From positions 229,781 to 293,780 of the forward strand of contig DKSK01000027.1 in assembly GCA_002472565.1 (NCBI GenBank): a DNA stretch of 64,000 bases, read 5' to 3'. This DNA is from Bacteroidales bacterium UBA7258 (GTDB taxonomy: Bacteria; Bacteroidota; Bacteroidia; Bacteroidales; UBA932). Positions 8,393 through 17,590 of this stretch are shown piece after piece. The translations under genes and the position numbers were made by a program. A model generated the notes under the pieces. It did no database searches. It had not been told where the DNA came from and saw nothing but the letters and a program-made list of their open reading frames with translations. How positions within the stretch are numbered: position 1 is the stretch's first letter; each line of letters starts with the position of its first letter.

Positions 8393-9419
8393 GAGAGGCG
8401 GCACCCATCTCCGACCTGCAGAGTCTCGCCCAGTCTCCCGGAGTCATGTCCACGAAGAGGCGGAAAGCCATGTTGAAAGATACCGAATTTCCGAAACCAG
8501 ACAAGACGGCAAGGTCTGTCATCTTAAGACTCGGCTCAGACCGATATAATTTCATGGCATACCTCACTCTATAGAGATTCATGAACTGTGAGAAATTGTA
8601 GGACGTGCAGGCATGTATGACCTTGGAAAGATATATCTTGTTGGTATACAATTCCCTGCACATGTCATCAATAGTCAGTCCCTCCTTGAGATACGGCTTC
8701 TCGACTTCCATATGCCGGCAGATTCTCGCGTAGATTCCCCTGTAATTGACAGGGATTTTCGACGGGGGCGTTGGAATGAAATCATCCTCATCGGGGAAAG
8801 CTTCCCGCTTGCCGCTCAAAAGAGGCACGGACATGATGTAGCGCAGCGTGACCAGGACTTCATAGGCGAGCAGGAAGGATGAAGAGGCCAGTCTGGCGGC
8901 GAGCCCTCCCCTCTGAGGAAGAAGGCAGGTCAGGGCGGCCATAGCCGAAAGGACGGTAAAGACAAGAAGGAGATTATGCTTCATGGTAAGGAGCAGAACT
9001 TCCCAGCCGGAATATGTAGAAATAAGGTAATCTTTGTCTGACAGCTTTTTACCAGCGCTATAGACCGGCAGAAGACAAGGTCCGAGGACTGAGAGAACGA
9101 AGGTCAGCCCGCAGATGAGAGGAAGCGGGATACCCGGGAACAGCAGGGAGAGAGCGAGAAGGAGCACGCCCGCAATGGTGATCACCAAGGCCGCCTTCTT
9201 CCTCTCCTCAGGTAATGTGTCGCACAGGCAGGCGGTCACAAGGACAGAGGCCGAAAGCGAGAGGTCAGCCGGAAGATGGTCTAGGAAAGAGCAGCCCGAG
9301 GCGATAAGACGCGAAGCGGGCGGGAAAAGAGTCATTACAAAGGCAGAGGTCTGTTCCATGGTCAGAGCCTTCTTCAGATCAAGAGCAATAGATTTAGGCA
9401 TAGTTCTAGTGTTTTCCAC
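8346..9419 (-). CDS. Membrane-bound AraC-family transcriptional regulator
   Basis: 357 residues. The N-terminal 220 residues contain several hydrophobic stretches (about 50-70, 78-120 and 148-195) and the last 110 form an AraC-type double helix-turn-helix ('DDMCRELYTNKIYLSKVI', then 'LAVLSGFGNSVSFNMAFRLF'). A membrane sensor joined directly to an AraC DNA-binding domain is common in Bacteroidota. The signal is unknown. A second Met at codon 7 (MPKSIALD) is an alternative start. It stands alone on the minus strand and its end overlaps the pseudouridine synthase gene tail to tail. Confidence 0.88.
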   Translation of the reverse strand: MENTRTMPKSIALDLKKALTMEQTSAFVMTLFPPASRLIASGCSFLDHLPADLSLSASVLVTACLCDTLPEERKKAALVITIAGVLLLALSLLFPGIPLPLICGLTFVLSVLGPCLLPVYSAGKKLSDKDYLISTYSGWEVLLLTMKHNLLLVFTVLSAMAALTCLLPQRGGLAARLASSSFLLAYEVLVTLRYIMSVPLLSGKREAFPDEDDFIPTPPSKIPVNYRGIYARICRHMEVEKPYLKEGLTIDDMCRELYTNKIYLSKVIHACTSYNFSQFMNLYRVRYAMKLYRSEPSLKMTDLAVLSGFGNSVSFNMAFRLFVDMTPGDWARLCRSEMGAASLKGRKGPSSPAEQAR

Positions 9420-9440
9420 AAACTTACAGACTCGCGGACA

Positions 9441-9479
9441 AAAAAACAGTGGCTTTCGTCATGTTCTGACGAAAGCCAC
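9441..9479 (-). terminator. Rho-independent terminator of the leuS-yitT unit
   Basis: Perfect 12-bp stem (9449-9460 with 9468-9479), 7-base loop, followed on the minus strand by a run of T (A-run 9441-9447 on plus). It lies 30 bases after the stop of the last YitT gene. Confidence 0.85.
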
Positions 9480-9508
9480 AAGGCCTAATAATGAGGAATA
9501 GTTGCTGG

Positions 9509-10513
9509 TTAGTGCTTCTCTTCGCCCTCAACGGACTCGGGTGATGAAGATTTTTCATCATCAAACTTCTTCACCTTGCTTCCTTTCAAGAGATCGAAGC
9601 CCTTGCCATAAACTCCGGAGACTGAGGATACGGACAGAAAGGCATCCTTGTCGATGGTCTTGATATAGCGGAGAAGAAGATTGAGGTCTGTCTTGCGGGT
9701 TATCACCACCAAGGCATGGCTGGTCTTCTTGGTGTACCAGCCCAGGGCCGGAAGGACGGTCACTCCCCTGCGGAGCTCCTTGGTGATGGCGTCCGCAATC
9801 TGCTCATACTTTTCGGAAAGTATGAAAAGCTGGATGCTCTGCTTGGAACCGGAGATATAGAGGTCGAGAGTGTAGCTGTTTACCGTCACCAGAATGAGGC
9901 CGTAGACTACGGTGGTCACCTTGTCAGGCATGCTCAGGAGCTCTCCGGTTTCTTTGTTATATGAAGGGAAGAGGAGGGAGGAAAGGATGATCACCACATC
10001 CATGAGGAGAATCATCCTGCCTGGAGATATATTCCTGTACTTGGAAACGATGAGGGCTATGATGTCGGTTCCTCCGGTGCTGCCTCCGACTGAGATCGCC
10101 AGACCGATGCCGAGTCCTGACATCATCGCGCCCATGATGGTCGCCATGAGTTTACCGTTGGCCAGGGATATGGACTGGATCAGAGACTGAGGATAAACCA
10201 TCTGCAGGACGTTGAGGCCGATCGAAGCGAGGACGATGGCGTAGATTGTCTTGCCTCCGAAAGAAGGTCCAAGCACCAAGAAGGCCACAAGAAGAAGGAT
10301 GGCATTGATGACAAAATAGGAATATCCCATCATGATGTGGCCGTTGGTCGCATACTGGATGATGGAAGATATACCTGAGACTCCGCCTCCGACGAGGTTG
10401 TTCGGAATCATAAATATGGCCCATCCGGAATTGTAGATCAGGATTCCGAGGGTCAGGACCAGATATTCTTTGATGGTCCGCCAGATATTGTCTTTGATAA
10501 TAGGTGAAGACAT
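9509..10513 (-). CDS. YitT family membrane protein (copy 2)
   Basis: 334 residues: five or six membrane helices in the first 210 residues (DUF161/YitT) and a soluble C-terminal DUF2179 domain ('LNLLLRYIKTIDKDAFLSVS'). The glycine-rich 'VGGSTGGTDIIALIVSKY' is the family hallmark. YitT proteins are of unknown transport function. It follows a close paralogue by 4 bases and ends in an acidic, Ser/Glu-rich tail absent from the other copy. It is the last gene before a clear terminator. Confidence 0.9.
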   Translation of the reverse strand: MSSPIIKDNIWRTIKEYLVLTLGILIYNSGWAIFMIPNNLVGGGVSGISSIIQYATNGHIMMGYSYFVINAILLLVAFLVLGPSFGGKTIYAIVLASIGLNVLQMVYPQSLIQSISLANGKLMATIMGAMMSGLGIGLAISVGGSTGGTDIIALIVSKYRNISPGRMILLMDVVIILSSLLFPSYNKETGELLSMPDKVTTVVYGLILVTVNSYTLDLYISGSKQSIQLFILSEKYEQIADAITKELRRGVTVLPALGWYTKKTSHALVVITRKTDLNLLLRYIKTIDKDAFLSVSSVSGVYGKGFDLLKGSKVKKFDDEKSSSPESVEGEEKH

Positions 10514-10517
10514 TGTA

Positions 10518-11459
10518 CTATTGGTTTAAAGTACCGGTGTCCCGGACATTTCTCTTTTTCCTCTCTATTCCCGTCTTCATGGCCTCGAAACCTTCGCCAT
10601 AGACGCTGCTGGCCTGAACCACGCTGACGAAGGCCTTCGGATCTATGGACTTGATGGCCCGGGTGAGGACCTGCAGCTGGCTTTTGCGGACCACGATGAG
10701 AAGGATCTTCCTGTCCTGGCCTGTGTACCAGCCGGTAGCGTTGATCATGGTCACTCCCCTGTCCATCTTCTTTATTATGTAGTCCGCTATGTCCCCGTAA
10801 CGTTCGGAGAAGACAAGGATCTGCATGGTTGATTTCTGACCCAGAAGGAAGAAGTCCAGCATCAGGGAGAATGTGATCATAGCAATGTAGCCATAGAGTA
10901 CGTCGCTGAGATTCTTGCCCGGGATGAGGAGGATGGAGGCTATGATGAAGACATCCGAGAAAAGATAGACCTTTCCTGGAGACACAGGCCAGAATTTATT
11001 GATTATGAGCGCTATGACATCAGTACCTCCGGTACTCCCCCCGTTGACGAAGATAAAATAGACTCCCAAAGCCTCGATCAGGCCACCGATTATCGGAATG
11101 AGGACCTTCTCGCTGACAAAGAGAGGCTCTCCGGCCACGGCTTTGATAATTTCGAAGTTCGGTTCTATCCTGAAAAGGATGGTCGAGAGTAGGATGCAGT
11201 AGATGGTCCTGATGCCGAAGCCTCCGCCCAGGACCAGCGAACCGAGGATAAGGAGGATGGCGTTGCCGATGATGAAGGAATAGGACACGGGGAAACCCGT
11301 CCCCATCTCCAGGATCGAGCAGGCACCCGTAAGGCCGCCGCTGGCTATTCCGTTAGGAATCAGGAAAGATTCCCAGGCAAGCGTATAGAGCAGGGTGCCG
11401 AAAGAAAGGACCACCCAGCCCCACAGCACTTTAAGAGGACTTTTCTTAGTCTGAGCCAT
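10518..11459 (-). CDS. YitT family membrane protein (copy 1)
   Basis: 313 residues with the same architecture as the next gene: hydrophobic helices to about residue 205 with 'NGGSTGGTDVIALIINKF', then a DUF2179 domain ending 'DPKAFVSVVQASSVYGEGFE'. The two copies are clearly paralogous along their length, so this is a tandem duplication that may act as a heteromer. It starts 7 bases after leuS and is probably cotranscribed. Function unknown. Confidence 0.9.
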   Translation of the reverse strand: MAQTKKSPLKVLWGWVVLSFGTLLYTLAWESFLIPNGIASGGLTGACSILEMGTGFPVSYSFIIGNAILLILGSLVLGGGFGIRTIYCILLSTILFRIEPNFEIIKAVAGEPLFVSEKVLIPIIGGLIEALGVYFIFVNGGSTGGTDVIALIINKFWPVSPGKVYLFSDVFIIASILLIPGKNLSDVLYGYIAMITFSLMLDFFLLGQKSTMQILVFSERYGDIADYIIKKMDRGVTMINATGWYTGQDRKILLIVVRKSQLQVLTRAIKSIDPKAFVSVVQASSVYGEGFEAMKTGIERKKRNVRDTGTLNQ

Positions 11460-11466
11460 AAAAGGA

Positions 11467-14316
11467 CTATTTCAATACGATATTGACTATTTTCCCAGGG
11501 ACCACAATGACTTTAGCCACGTTCTTTCCGGCCAAATATTTCTCTGTTTGTTCCATGGCGAGGACCTTCTCTTCAACCTCGGCCTTGCCGAGGGCCTTAG
11601 GAAGGCTGGCCGTGAAACGGGTCTTTCCGTTGAAGGAGACGGCATAAGTGACGTTGTCTTCCACCGTATATTCCTCCTTATACTGAGGGAAGGCCGCGAA
11701 AGAGACGCTCTGCTCATGTCCGAACTTGTGCCAGAGCTCCTCGGCCACATGAGGGCAGAAAGGAGAAATGAGCACCACCAGAGGCTCGAGTATGGCTTTC
11801 TTCGTGCAAGAGAGATCGGCGAGCTCGCCGACGGCTATCATGAAGGCGGAGATGGTCGTGTTGAACGAAAGTTTCTCTATGTCATCCTGCTCTTTCCCGA
11901 TGAGGGTGTGAAGGGCCTTAAGCTCGGCGCGGCTTGGCTGGCCGTCTTCCGGAAGCCATTTTTCGCGATCATAGAAAAGCCTCCAGAATTTCCTCAGGAA
12001 ACGGCTCACTCCGTCTATACCCTTGGTGTCCCATGGTTTGCTCTGTTCTATAGGCCCGAGGAACATCTCGTAGAGACGGAGAGTATCGGCTCCGTACTGG
12101 TCTACGATCATGTCAGGGTTCACTACGTTGAACATCGACTTGCTCATCTTCTCTACAGCCCAGCCGCAGACGTACTTACCATCCTCAAGGACGAATTCAG
12201 CATTTCTGTACTCAGGCCTCCATGCCTTGAAAGCCTCCGTATCCAGGACGTCGCCATGAACAATATTCACGTCGACATGGATAGGCGTCGTCTCGTATTT
12301 ATCCTTCAGGCCGAGACTTACGAAGACCGGAGCCTTGGCGTGGTCGTCCGAATTTACTCTGTAGACGAAATTGGAGCGGCCCTGGATCATGCCCTGGTTC
12401 ACAAGCTTCTGGAAAGGCTCCTTCTTGCAGGAATACCCATAGTCATAGAGGAACATATTCCAGAAACGGCTGTAGATGAGATGATGCGTCGCATGCTCGC
12501 TTCCTCCGAGGTAGAAATCCACATTCTGCCAGTAATCGTCAGCCTCTTTGCCGACAAGGGCCTCGTCGTTGTGAGGATCCATGTATCTGAGGTAATAGGC
12601 CGAAGAGCCGGCGAAACCAGGCATGGTGTTGAGGTCTATAGGGAAAATGTTCTTTCCGTCAATCTTGGAAGTGTCAGCCAGGCAGGCGTTCTTCTCATCC
12701 CAGGCCCATTTGGCAGCCCTTCCGAGAGGAGGTTCACCCGTTTCCGTAGGCCTGTAATCCGAAATCTCAGGCAGGGCCAGAGGCAGCTTGTCCTCCGGAA
12801 TGCAGAAAGGCTCCCCGTCCTTGTAGTAAATCGGGAAAGGCTCGCCCCAATAGCGCTGGCGGCTCCAGATGGCATCGCGCAGACGATAGTTTACCTTCAC
12901 CCTTCCAAGATGATGCTCGGTGACGAATTTCCTCGTCGCGGATATGGCCTCCTTTACCGTGAGACCGTTGAGGCTGAAACCGTCAAGCGAAGCGGCGCCC
13001 TTGCGGGGAGAATTCATGACGATGCCTTCCTTGGCATCGAAACTTTCCTTGCTGACATCGGCCCCTTCGATGAGAGGCACAACAGGGAGATTGAAATGCC
13101 TGGCGAAGGCATAGTCGCGGCTGTCGTGGGCAGGGACCGCCATGATGGCGCCCGTACCGTAGCCGGAAAGCACATACTCTCCGACCCAGACAGGGACATC
13201 CTCCCCGGTGAATGGATTGACGGCGTAAGAGCCGGTGAAGACTCCTGTGACCCTGCGGTCGCTCATGCGCTCCAGCTCGGTGCGTCCCTCGACATATTTA
13301 AGATACTCCTCGACCTCGGCCTTGTGTTCAGGAGTGGTGAGCTCTTTCACGAGTTCACTCTCAGGGGCGAGAACCATGAAGGTCACGCCGAAGATGGTGT
13401 CGGCACGGGTGGTGAAGATGGTGAAATGCCTGTCTGAGCCCTTGACCTTGAACTCCATCTCGGTACCCTCGCTGCGGCCTATCCAGTTGCGCTGGATGAT
13501 CTTTACCGATTCGCTCCAGTCTATGGTGTCGAGGCCGTCAAGGAGTCTCTGGGCATAGGCGGTGATTCTCAGGTTCCACTGTTCCATCGGCTTCTGCACC
13601 ACCGGGAAGCCGCCACGGATGCTGACCCCGTTGACGACCTCGTCATTGGCGAGGACGGTGCCGAGGCCAGCGCACCAGTTCACCATGGAAACTCCCCTGT
13701 AGGCTATCCTGTAGTTCATAAGGGTCTCCTGGCGCTTGTGCTCGTCCATGGCCTTCCACTCCTGGGCCGTGAAACTGAGCGGCTCGCTCTGGGCCGCGTT
13801 GATGCCTTCGGTGCCCTGCTTCTCAAAATGAGCCTTGAGCTCATCAATCGGACGGGCTTTGTCGGTGTCATAGTCATACCAGCTCTTGAACATCAGTTCA
13901 AAAGCCCACTGGGTCCACTTGTAATACTTAGGATCGCAGGTGCGCACCTCCCTGTCCCAGTCAAAGGAGAAGCCTATCTTGTCAAGCTGGCGGCGGTAGG
14001 TGTTGATGTTATTGGTCGTCGTCACCTCAGGATGCTGGCCGGTCTGGATGGCGTACTGCTCCGCCGGAAGTCCGAAGGCGTCATAGCCCATAGGATGGAG
14101 GACGTTGAAACCTTTGAGCCTTTTATAGCGGGCATAGATGTCGCTGGCTATGTATCCGAGAGGATGACCGACATGCAAACCCGCTCCCGAAGGATAAGGG
14201 AACATGTCAAGCACGTAATATTTCGGTTTGTCAGAATGGTTCTCAGCCTTGAATGTTTTCTCGGAGGCCCACCAGGCCTGCCACTTTGTCTCTATCGACT
14301 TGTAATCGTAATCCAT
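11467..14316 (-). CDS. leuS: Leucyl-tRNA synthetase
   Basis: 949 residues, class I synthetase charging tRNA-Leu. The HIGH motif lies in [14 protein letters not shown] (about 42-55) and KMSKS in EKMSKSMFN (about 710). The editing domain is present ('[13 protein letters not shown]'). It is longer than the roughly 860 residues of E. coli LeuS because of extra segments near residues 150-195 and just before KMSKS, which are usual in Bacteroidota. It begins 3 bases after the M28/TonB gene and is followed by the two YitT genes. Confidence 0.97.
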   Translation of the reverse strand: MDYDYKSIETKWQAWWASEKTFKAENHSDKPKYYVLDMFPYPSGAGLHVGHPLGYIASDIYARYKRLKGFNVLHPMGYDAFGLPAEQYAIQTGQHPEVTTTNNINTYRRQLDKIGFSFDWDREVRTCDPKYYKWTQWAFELMFKSWYDYDTDKARPIDELKAHFEKQGTEGINAAQSEPLSFTAQEWKAMDEHKRQETLMNYRIAYRGVSMVNWCAGLGTVLANDEVVNGVSIRGGFPVVQKPMEQWNLRITAYAQRLLDGLDTIDWSESVKIIQRNWIGRSEGTEMEFKVKGSDRHFTIFTTRADTIFGVTFMVLAPESELVKELTTPEHKAEVEEYLKYVEGRTELERMSDRRVTGVFTGSYAVNPFTGEDVPVWVGEYVLSGYGTGAIMAVPAHDSRDYAFARHFNLPVVPLIEGADVSKESFDAKEGIVMNSPRKGAASLDGFSLNGLTVKEAISATRKFVTEHHLGRVKVNYRLRDAIWSRQRYWGEPFPIYYKDGEPFCIPEDKLPLALPEISDYRPTETGEPPLGRAAKWAWDEKNACLADTSKIDGKNIFPIDLNTMPGFAGSSAYYLRYMDPHNDEALVGKEADDYWQNVDFYLGGSEHATHHLIYSRFWNMFLYDYGYSCKKEPFQKLVNQGMIQGRSNFVYRVNSDDHAKAPVFVSLGLKDKYETTPIHVDVNIVHGDVLDTEAFKAWRPEYRNAEFVLEDGKYVCGWAVEKMSKSMFNVVNPDMIVDQYGADTLRLYEMFLGPIEQSKPWDTKGIDGVSRFLRKFWRLFYDREKWLPEDGQPSRAELKALHTLIGKEQDDIEKLSFNTTISAFMIAVGELADLSCTKKAILEPLVVLISPFCPHVAEELWHKFGHEQSVSFAAFPQYKEEYTVEDNVTYAVSFNGKTRFTASLPKALGKAEVEEKVLAMEQTEKYLAGKNVAKVIVVPGKIVNIVLK

Positions 14317-14319
14317 ATT

Positions 14320-15669
14320 CTAGTTAATCTTTATTTTTCCGCTTCCTTTCTTTTCAAGCCTGAACTCGACCGGTATGGTGACAGCCACCTTGACCGGCTT
14401 GCCCTTGACCTTGGCCGGCTTCCATTTCGGAGAGGCCTTGACAACTCTCAAGGCTTCCTCGTCGAGCAGAGGGTCGGCGCTTCTGGTGACCTTGGCATCT
14501 TCCACCCCACCGTCCTTTCCAATGATGAACTGCACAAGGACACGGCCTTGAATCCCTTCATCTACAGCCTCTTTCGGATATTTGAGATAGAGGTAGACCC
14601 ACTTCACCAGAAAATACTTCGGATCGCCTCTGCCCATGAATTCAGCCCTCTGGTCGGTGTCATAGTAGCCGTACACATGGTTGTCCGTGTCAGGTTTTAT
14701 ATCCATAGGGTTGAAGAGCGGAGTGGCGGAAGTGTTGGCGAGGGTGCGCAGAAAGTTGTACACATACTCAAGCTCAGCCTCCATCCCCTCATAGTCTATT
14801 ATTGAGCCCGTGTCCTTCCATGTATCGTGCTCGGGATAGCGTCCGGTCGTGAACATCACGGAAGGTATCTTCTTGGAATAGAAGGCTCTGTGGTCGGAAG
14901 GATAAGGCTCTTGGGCGCTTATCTTCGGGTAGACGGGTTCAAGACTCGTCACCATGGAGTTTATGATGGAATTCATGTCGGCGTTCGAGGAAGTATAGGC
15001 CGTGAAGCTGTCTGAGCCCGTGCCGACCATGTCCAGATTGACCATGGCGTCTATCTTGTCCACATCGGAAAAAGATCTGTTCAGGAAATACCAGGCCCCC
15101 GCATAGGAACGTGTAGAAGCGCCGAAACCGATGAAGATGACGGATCTCCGAAAGAGGATGGAGTTGGTGCTCACCCTTCTGGCGAGCTCCAGCATAAGCG
15201 CAAGTCCGGAAGCGTTACCGTTGGCTCCGTAATAGATCTGCTTCTCTTTCACTCCGTTGACAGTCAGTTCGTTGACTCCGAGATTATCCATTCTCGCCCC
15301 GACTACGATATAATGGTCGCGCAGAGCCGGATCATAGCCTTGGACCAGGCCGACGACATTTCTGGACTTCAAGGTATCGCCCCCTTCGGAGACTATGCCG
15401 AATCTCATGCCGCTGTTTTCAAGGACGTCCACTCCGCAGTTTTTCAGGACTACGGCCACGTAGTCAGCCGTCCGGCTCTCGCCCTCGGAGCCAGGGGCGC
15501 GGCCCTCCATGGAAGCCGCCGACACCATCGTCACATGCTCACGCATGGCCTTCACCGTCTCGCTCTCACCGAGTTCCGGGAAATCATTGCGGTACTGGGC
15601 CAGAGAAGGAAGGCAGAGGAGAAGCGCCGCAGAGGCGGAGAATATTGCTAAATAGTGATTCATGGTCAT
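14320..15669 (-). CDS. M28-like (probably inactive) peptidase domain fused to a TonB C-terminal domain
   Basis: About 449 residues from the ATG that overlaps the SPOR gene stop (ATGA). A signal peptide (to about residue 25) sends it to the periplasm. Residues about 35-310 have the fold pattern of M28 zinc aminopeptidases, but key residues are changed: the first His ligand is Arg (VVGARMDN), the bridging Asp is Gly (GANGNASG), and the Glu-Glu pair is Ser-Thr (FGASTRSYAG). The later Asp (NLDMVG) and His (PSDHRAFY) remain. The last 85 residues form a TonB_C domain ('ALRVVKASPKWKPAKVKGKP'). I infer a non-catalytic binding module rather than a protease. It has no TonB-type membrane anchor or Pro-rich linker. 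Confidence 0.85.
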   Translation of the reverse strand: MTMNHYLAIFSASAALLLCLPSLAQYRNDFPELGESETVKAMREHVTMVSAASMEGRAPGSEGESRTADYVAVVLKNCGVDVLENSGMRFGIVSEGGDTLKSRNVVGLVQGYDPALRDHYIVVGARMDNLGVNELTVNGVKEKQIYYGANGNASGLALMLELARRVSTNSILFRRSVIFIGFGASTRSYAGAWYFLNRSFSDVDKIDAMVNLDMVGTGSDSFTAYTSSNADMNSIINSMVTSLEPVYPKISAQEPYPSDHRAFYSKKIPSVMFTTGRYPEHDTWKDTGSIIDYEGMEAELEYVYNFLRTLANTSATPLFNPMDIKPDTDNHVYGYYDTDQRAEFMGRGDPKYFLVKWVYLYLKYPKEAVDEGIQGRVLVQFIIGKDGGVEDAKVTRSADPLLDEEALRVVKASPKWKPAKVKGKPVKVAVTIPVEFRLEKKGSGKIKIN

Positions 15670-16181
15670 TCGTTGACAAGTATCCACACATCATCAGGGC
15701 AGAAATCCTCTTCTTTCACCTTCTTCAGGTCATTGAAGGCTTCCTGCAGCATATCGGTCGGGCAGATGCCAACGGCGTTGAATCCGTTGCGGAAACTGAT
15801 TAGAGTTCCCGTGTAGCCCTCTCCGTTCACCTTGGTTAGAAGATTTTCGGCATTTGTCCTGGAATGGAAAGCCCCCACCACTATGTAATAGCGGAAGTCG
15901 AGCTTGGTGGTGAAAAGACCGCCCAGTTCCGAAGGGTTGAGAATGGTTCCGTTGATCTGCTTGATGGAGTCCAGAACAGCGATGGAGTCTGCCATGGCCT
16001 TCTCGACAAGCCTGAGCGAATCAATCCTGGCCTGGTGGCGGGCCTCCTCGACACTGTCGATTCTGGCCTTCATCTCGGCGATCTCCTCGGAAGTCGGCCT
16101 TCCGGCAAGTTTCCGGAAAGTGTCGCAGCCCGGAGCAAGCGCCAGAACCGCCGCAATTAGAATGATCAGAGACTTCTTCAT
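15666..16181 (-). CDS. SPOR-domain lipoprotein
   Basis: 171 residues from MKKSLII. The start ten codons further upstream is rejected because those codons contain the -7 promoter element. A lipoprotein signal ends at Cys19 (LAPGC), followed by a charged helical linker (about 25-75) and a C-terminal SPOR-like domain ('YYIVVGAFHSRTNAENLLTK'). SPOR domains bind denuded peptidoglycan glycan strands, often at the division site. It is the first gene of a minus-strand unit and overlaps the M28/TonB gene by 4 bases, so the two envelope proteins are probably made together. Confidence 0.85.
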   Translation of the reverse strand: MKKSLIILIAAVLALAPGCDTFRKLAGRPTSEEIAEMKARIDSVEEARHQARIDSLRLVEKAMADSIAVLDSIKQINGTILNPSELGGLFTTKLDFRYYIVVGAFHSRTNAENLLTKVNGEGYTGTLISFRNGFNAVGICPTDMLQEAFNDLKKVKEEDFCPDDVWILVNE

Positions 16182-16198
16182 GATAAGCCGATTTTCTG

Positions 16199-16206
16199 CA
16201 AATTTA
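16199..16206 (-). promoter_or_regulatory. -7 element of the SPOR-leuS-yitT unit
   Basis: TAAATTTG on the minus strand, 17 bases before the SPOR gene ATG; it decides that start. Confidence 0.65.
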
Positions 16207-16219
16207 CACATTAATTACC

Positions 16220-16227
16220 TAAATTTG
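16220..16227 (+). promoter_or_regulatory. -7 element of the DUF389-CapA-PhoH unit
   Basis: TAAATTTG 22 bases before the ATG at 16250, back to back with the SPOR promoter. A GGAGG sequence lies in the leader. Confidence 0.65.
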
Positions 16228-16249
16228 TAGCCGGAGGACTTAAAAAGCC

Positions 16250-17590
16250 ATGCTCAAAACATTCAAGAAGACCATTCACGCTCTCGCAGACATACAAGGA
16301 GACATAGACCCGATCTCCGCGGAGGAAAATATCAAGTCGGGAATCCCTTACAGAGGACCGAACCTATGGATTCTCGCTTTCGCCATAGTTCTCGCCTCCG
16401 TAGGTCTCAACATCAATTCCACGGCGGTCATTATCGGCGCCATGCTGGTTTCTCCGCTCATGGGGCCTATCTTCGGACTGGGACTCGGACTCGGGACCAA
16501 TGACACCCAGGTGCTCAGAGATTCGGGAAAGAATCTTCTCGTGATGGTGGCGGTCAGCCTCCTGGCTTCCTTCATCTATTTCCTCATCACGCCGCTCAAG
16601 CTGGACAACCCTACCGAGCTGCTCTCCAGAACGAATCCGACCATCTATGATGTGGTGATAGCCTTCTTCGGCGGTCTGGCCGGAATTTTCGAGATGAGCC
16701 GCAAGAAGAAGGGCACTGTGCTCTCCGGAGTAGCCATCGCCACGGCCCTCATGCCTCCGCTCTGCACGGCGGGCTACGGACTGGCCAGCCTCAACATGAG
16801 ATACTTCGCCGGAGCCTTGCTCCTCTTCAGCATCAATACGGTCTTCATCACCCTGGCGACCTTGATGATGGTGAAATTTCTCAAGTACCCGGAACGTCAG
16901 TTCCAGAACGAGAAGACCGCCAGGCACGTAAGGAATTGGATAACAGTAGCCGTAGTGCTGGTCACGGTCCCGAGTATCTGGTCGGCGGTGGTGATGATCC
17001 GCAAGAATTCTTTCGAGATGAAGGTCGAGAGCTTTATCGCTGACAACAAGAATCTGGACAACGGCTACATCTCCGACTACAAGACCGACTATCGCAAAGG
17101 CGGCTCCCTGAAAGTCTACATAACGGGCGGGACGCTCACGGCTTCAGAGAAAGACGCCCTTCTCTCTTCGGCCGAGGATCACGGGCTCTCCAAGTCGCAG
17201 ATAGAGTTCAAGGAGCACGTCATCGGCTCAGGCGCCTCGGACAGTTCCGAGAAGCTCGTCAAGGGCATCTATGAGAGGACGGATTCGGAAATTTCCAAGC
17301 GGGAACAGGAGATAGCCAGGCTCGAAGATGAAATCGCGAAGCTGAAAAAGGACGAAATACCTTACTCCCAGATAACCAGGGAAGCCGTAACCCAATATCC
17401 GGAGATCAAAGACCTCTTCATTTCGCGCGGGGCGGAAGTCTCTTCTGACAGTCTCGCCGAAAAACCTTGCGTACTTGTGGTGGCCAAGAGCGAGAAGCAG
17501 TTAGGGGAGGCGGCCCGCGAGAAGCTTGCTGACTGGCTCAAGGTCAGGCTGAACGACACCACCGTGGTGGTAATCAACAAGATCAATTGA
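16250..17590 (+). CDS. DUF389 family membrane protein
   Basis: 446 residues. The N-terminal 240 residues carry the DUF389 core with six or so helices and the signature 'NSTAVIIGAMLVSPLMGPIF' plus 'ATALMPPLCTAGYGL'. The C-terminal 200 residues are soluble, with a short coiled coil near 345-370 ('KREQEIARLEDEIAKLKKDE') that is an addition to the minimal family. Function of the family is unknown. It leads a plus-strand unit and its TGA overlaps the TTG start of capA. Confidence 0.88.
   Translation: MLKTFKKTIHALADIQGDIDPISAEENIKSGIPYRGPNLWILAFAIVLASVGLNINSTAVIIGAMLVSPLMGPIFGLGLGLGTNDTQVLRDSGKNLLVMVAVSLLASFIYFLITPLKLDNPTELLSRTNPTIYDVVIAFFGGLAGIFEMSRKKKGTVLSGVAIATALMPPLCTAGYGLASLNMRYFAGALLLFSINTVFITLATLMMVKFLKYPERQFQNEKTARHVRNWITVAVVLVTVPSIWSAVVMIRKNSFEMKVESFIADNKNLDNGYISDYKTDYRKGGSLKVYITGGTLTASEKDALLSSAEDHGLSKSQIEFKEHVIGSGASDSSEKLVKGIYERTDSEISKREQEIARLEDEIAKLKKDEIPYSQITREAVTQYPEIKDLFISRGAEVSSDSLAEKPCVLVVAKSEKQLGEAAREKLADWLKVRLNDTTVVVINKIN

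Noticed and set aside
11548..13437. 629-codon open frame opposite leuS
   Set aside because: Antisense shadow caused by GC-biased codon use of leuS.
15669..15687. Earlier start (MDTCQR) for the M28/TonB gene and the MCKFAE start for the SPOR gene
   Set aside because: The first is replaced by the ATGA-coupled start; the second would place the -7 promoter element inside the coding region.
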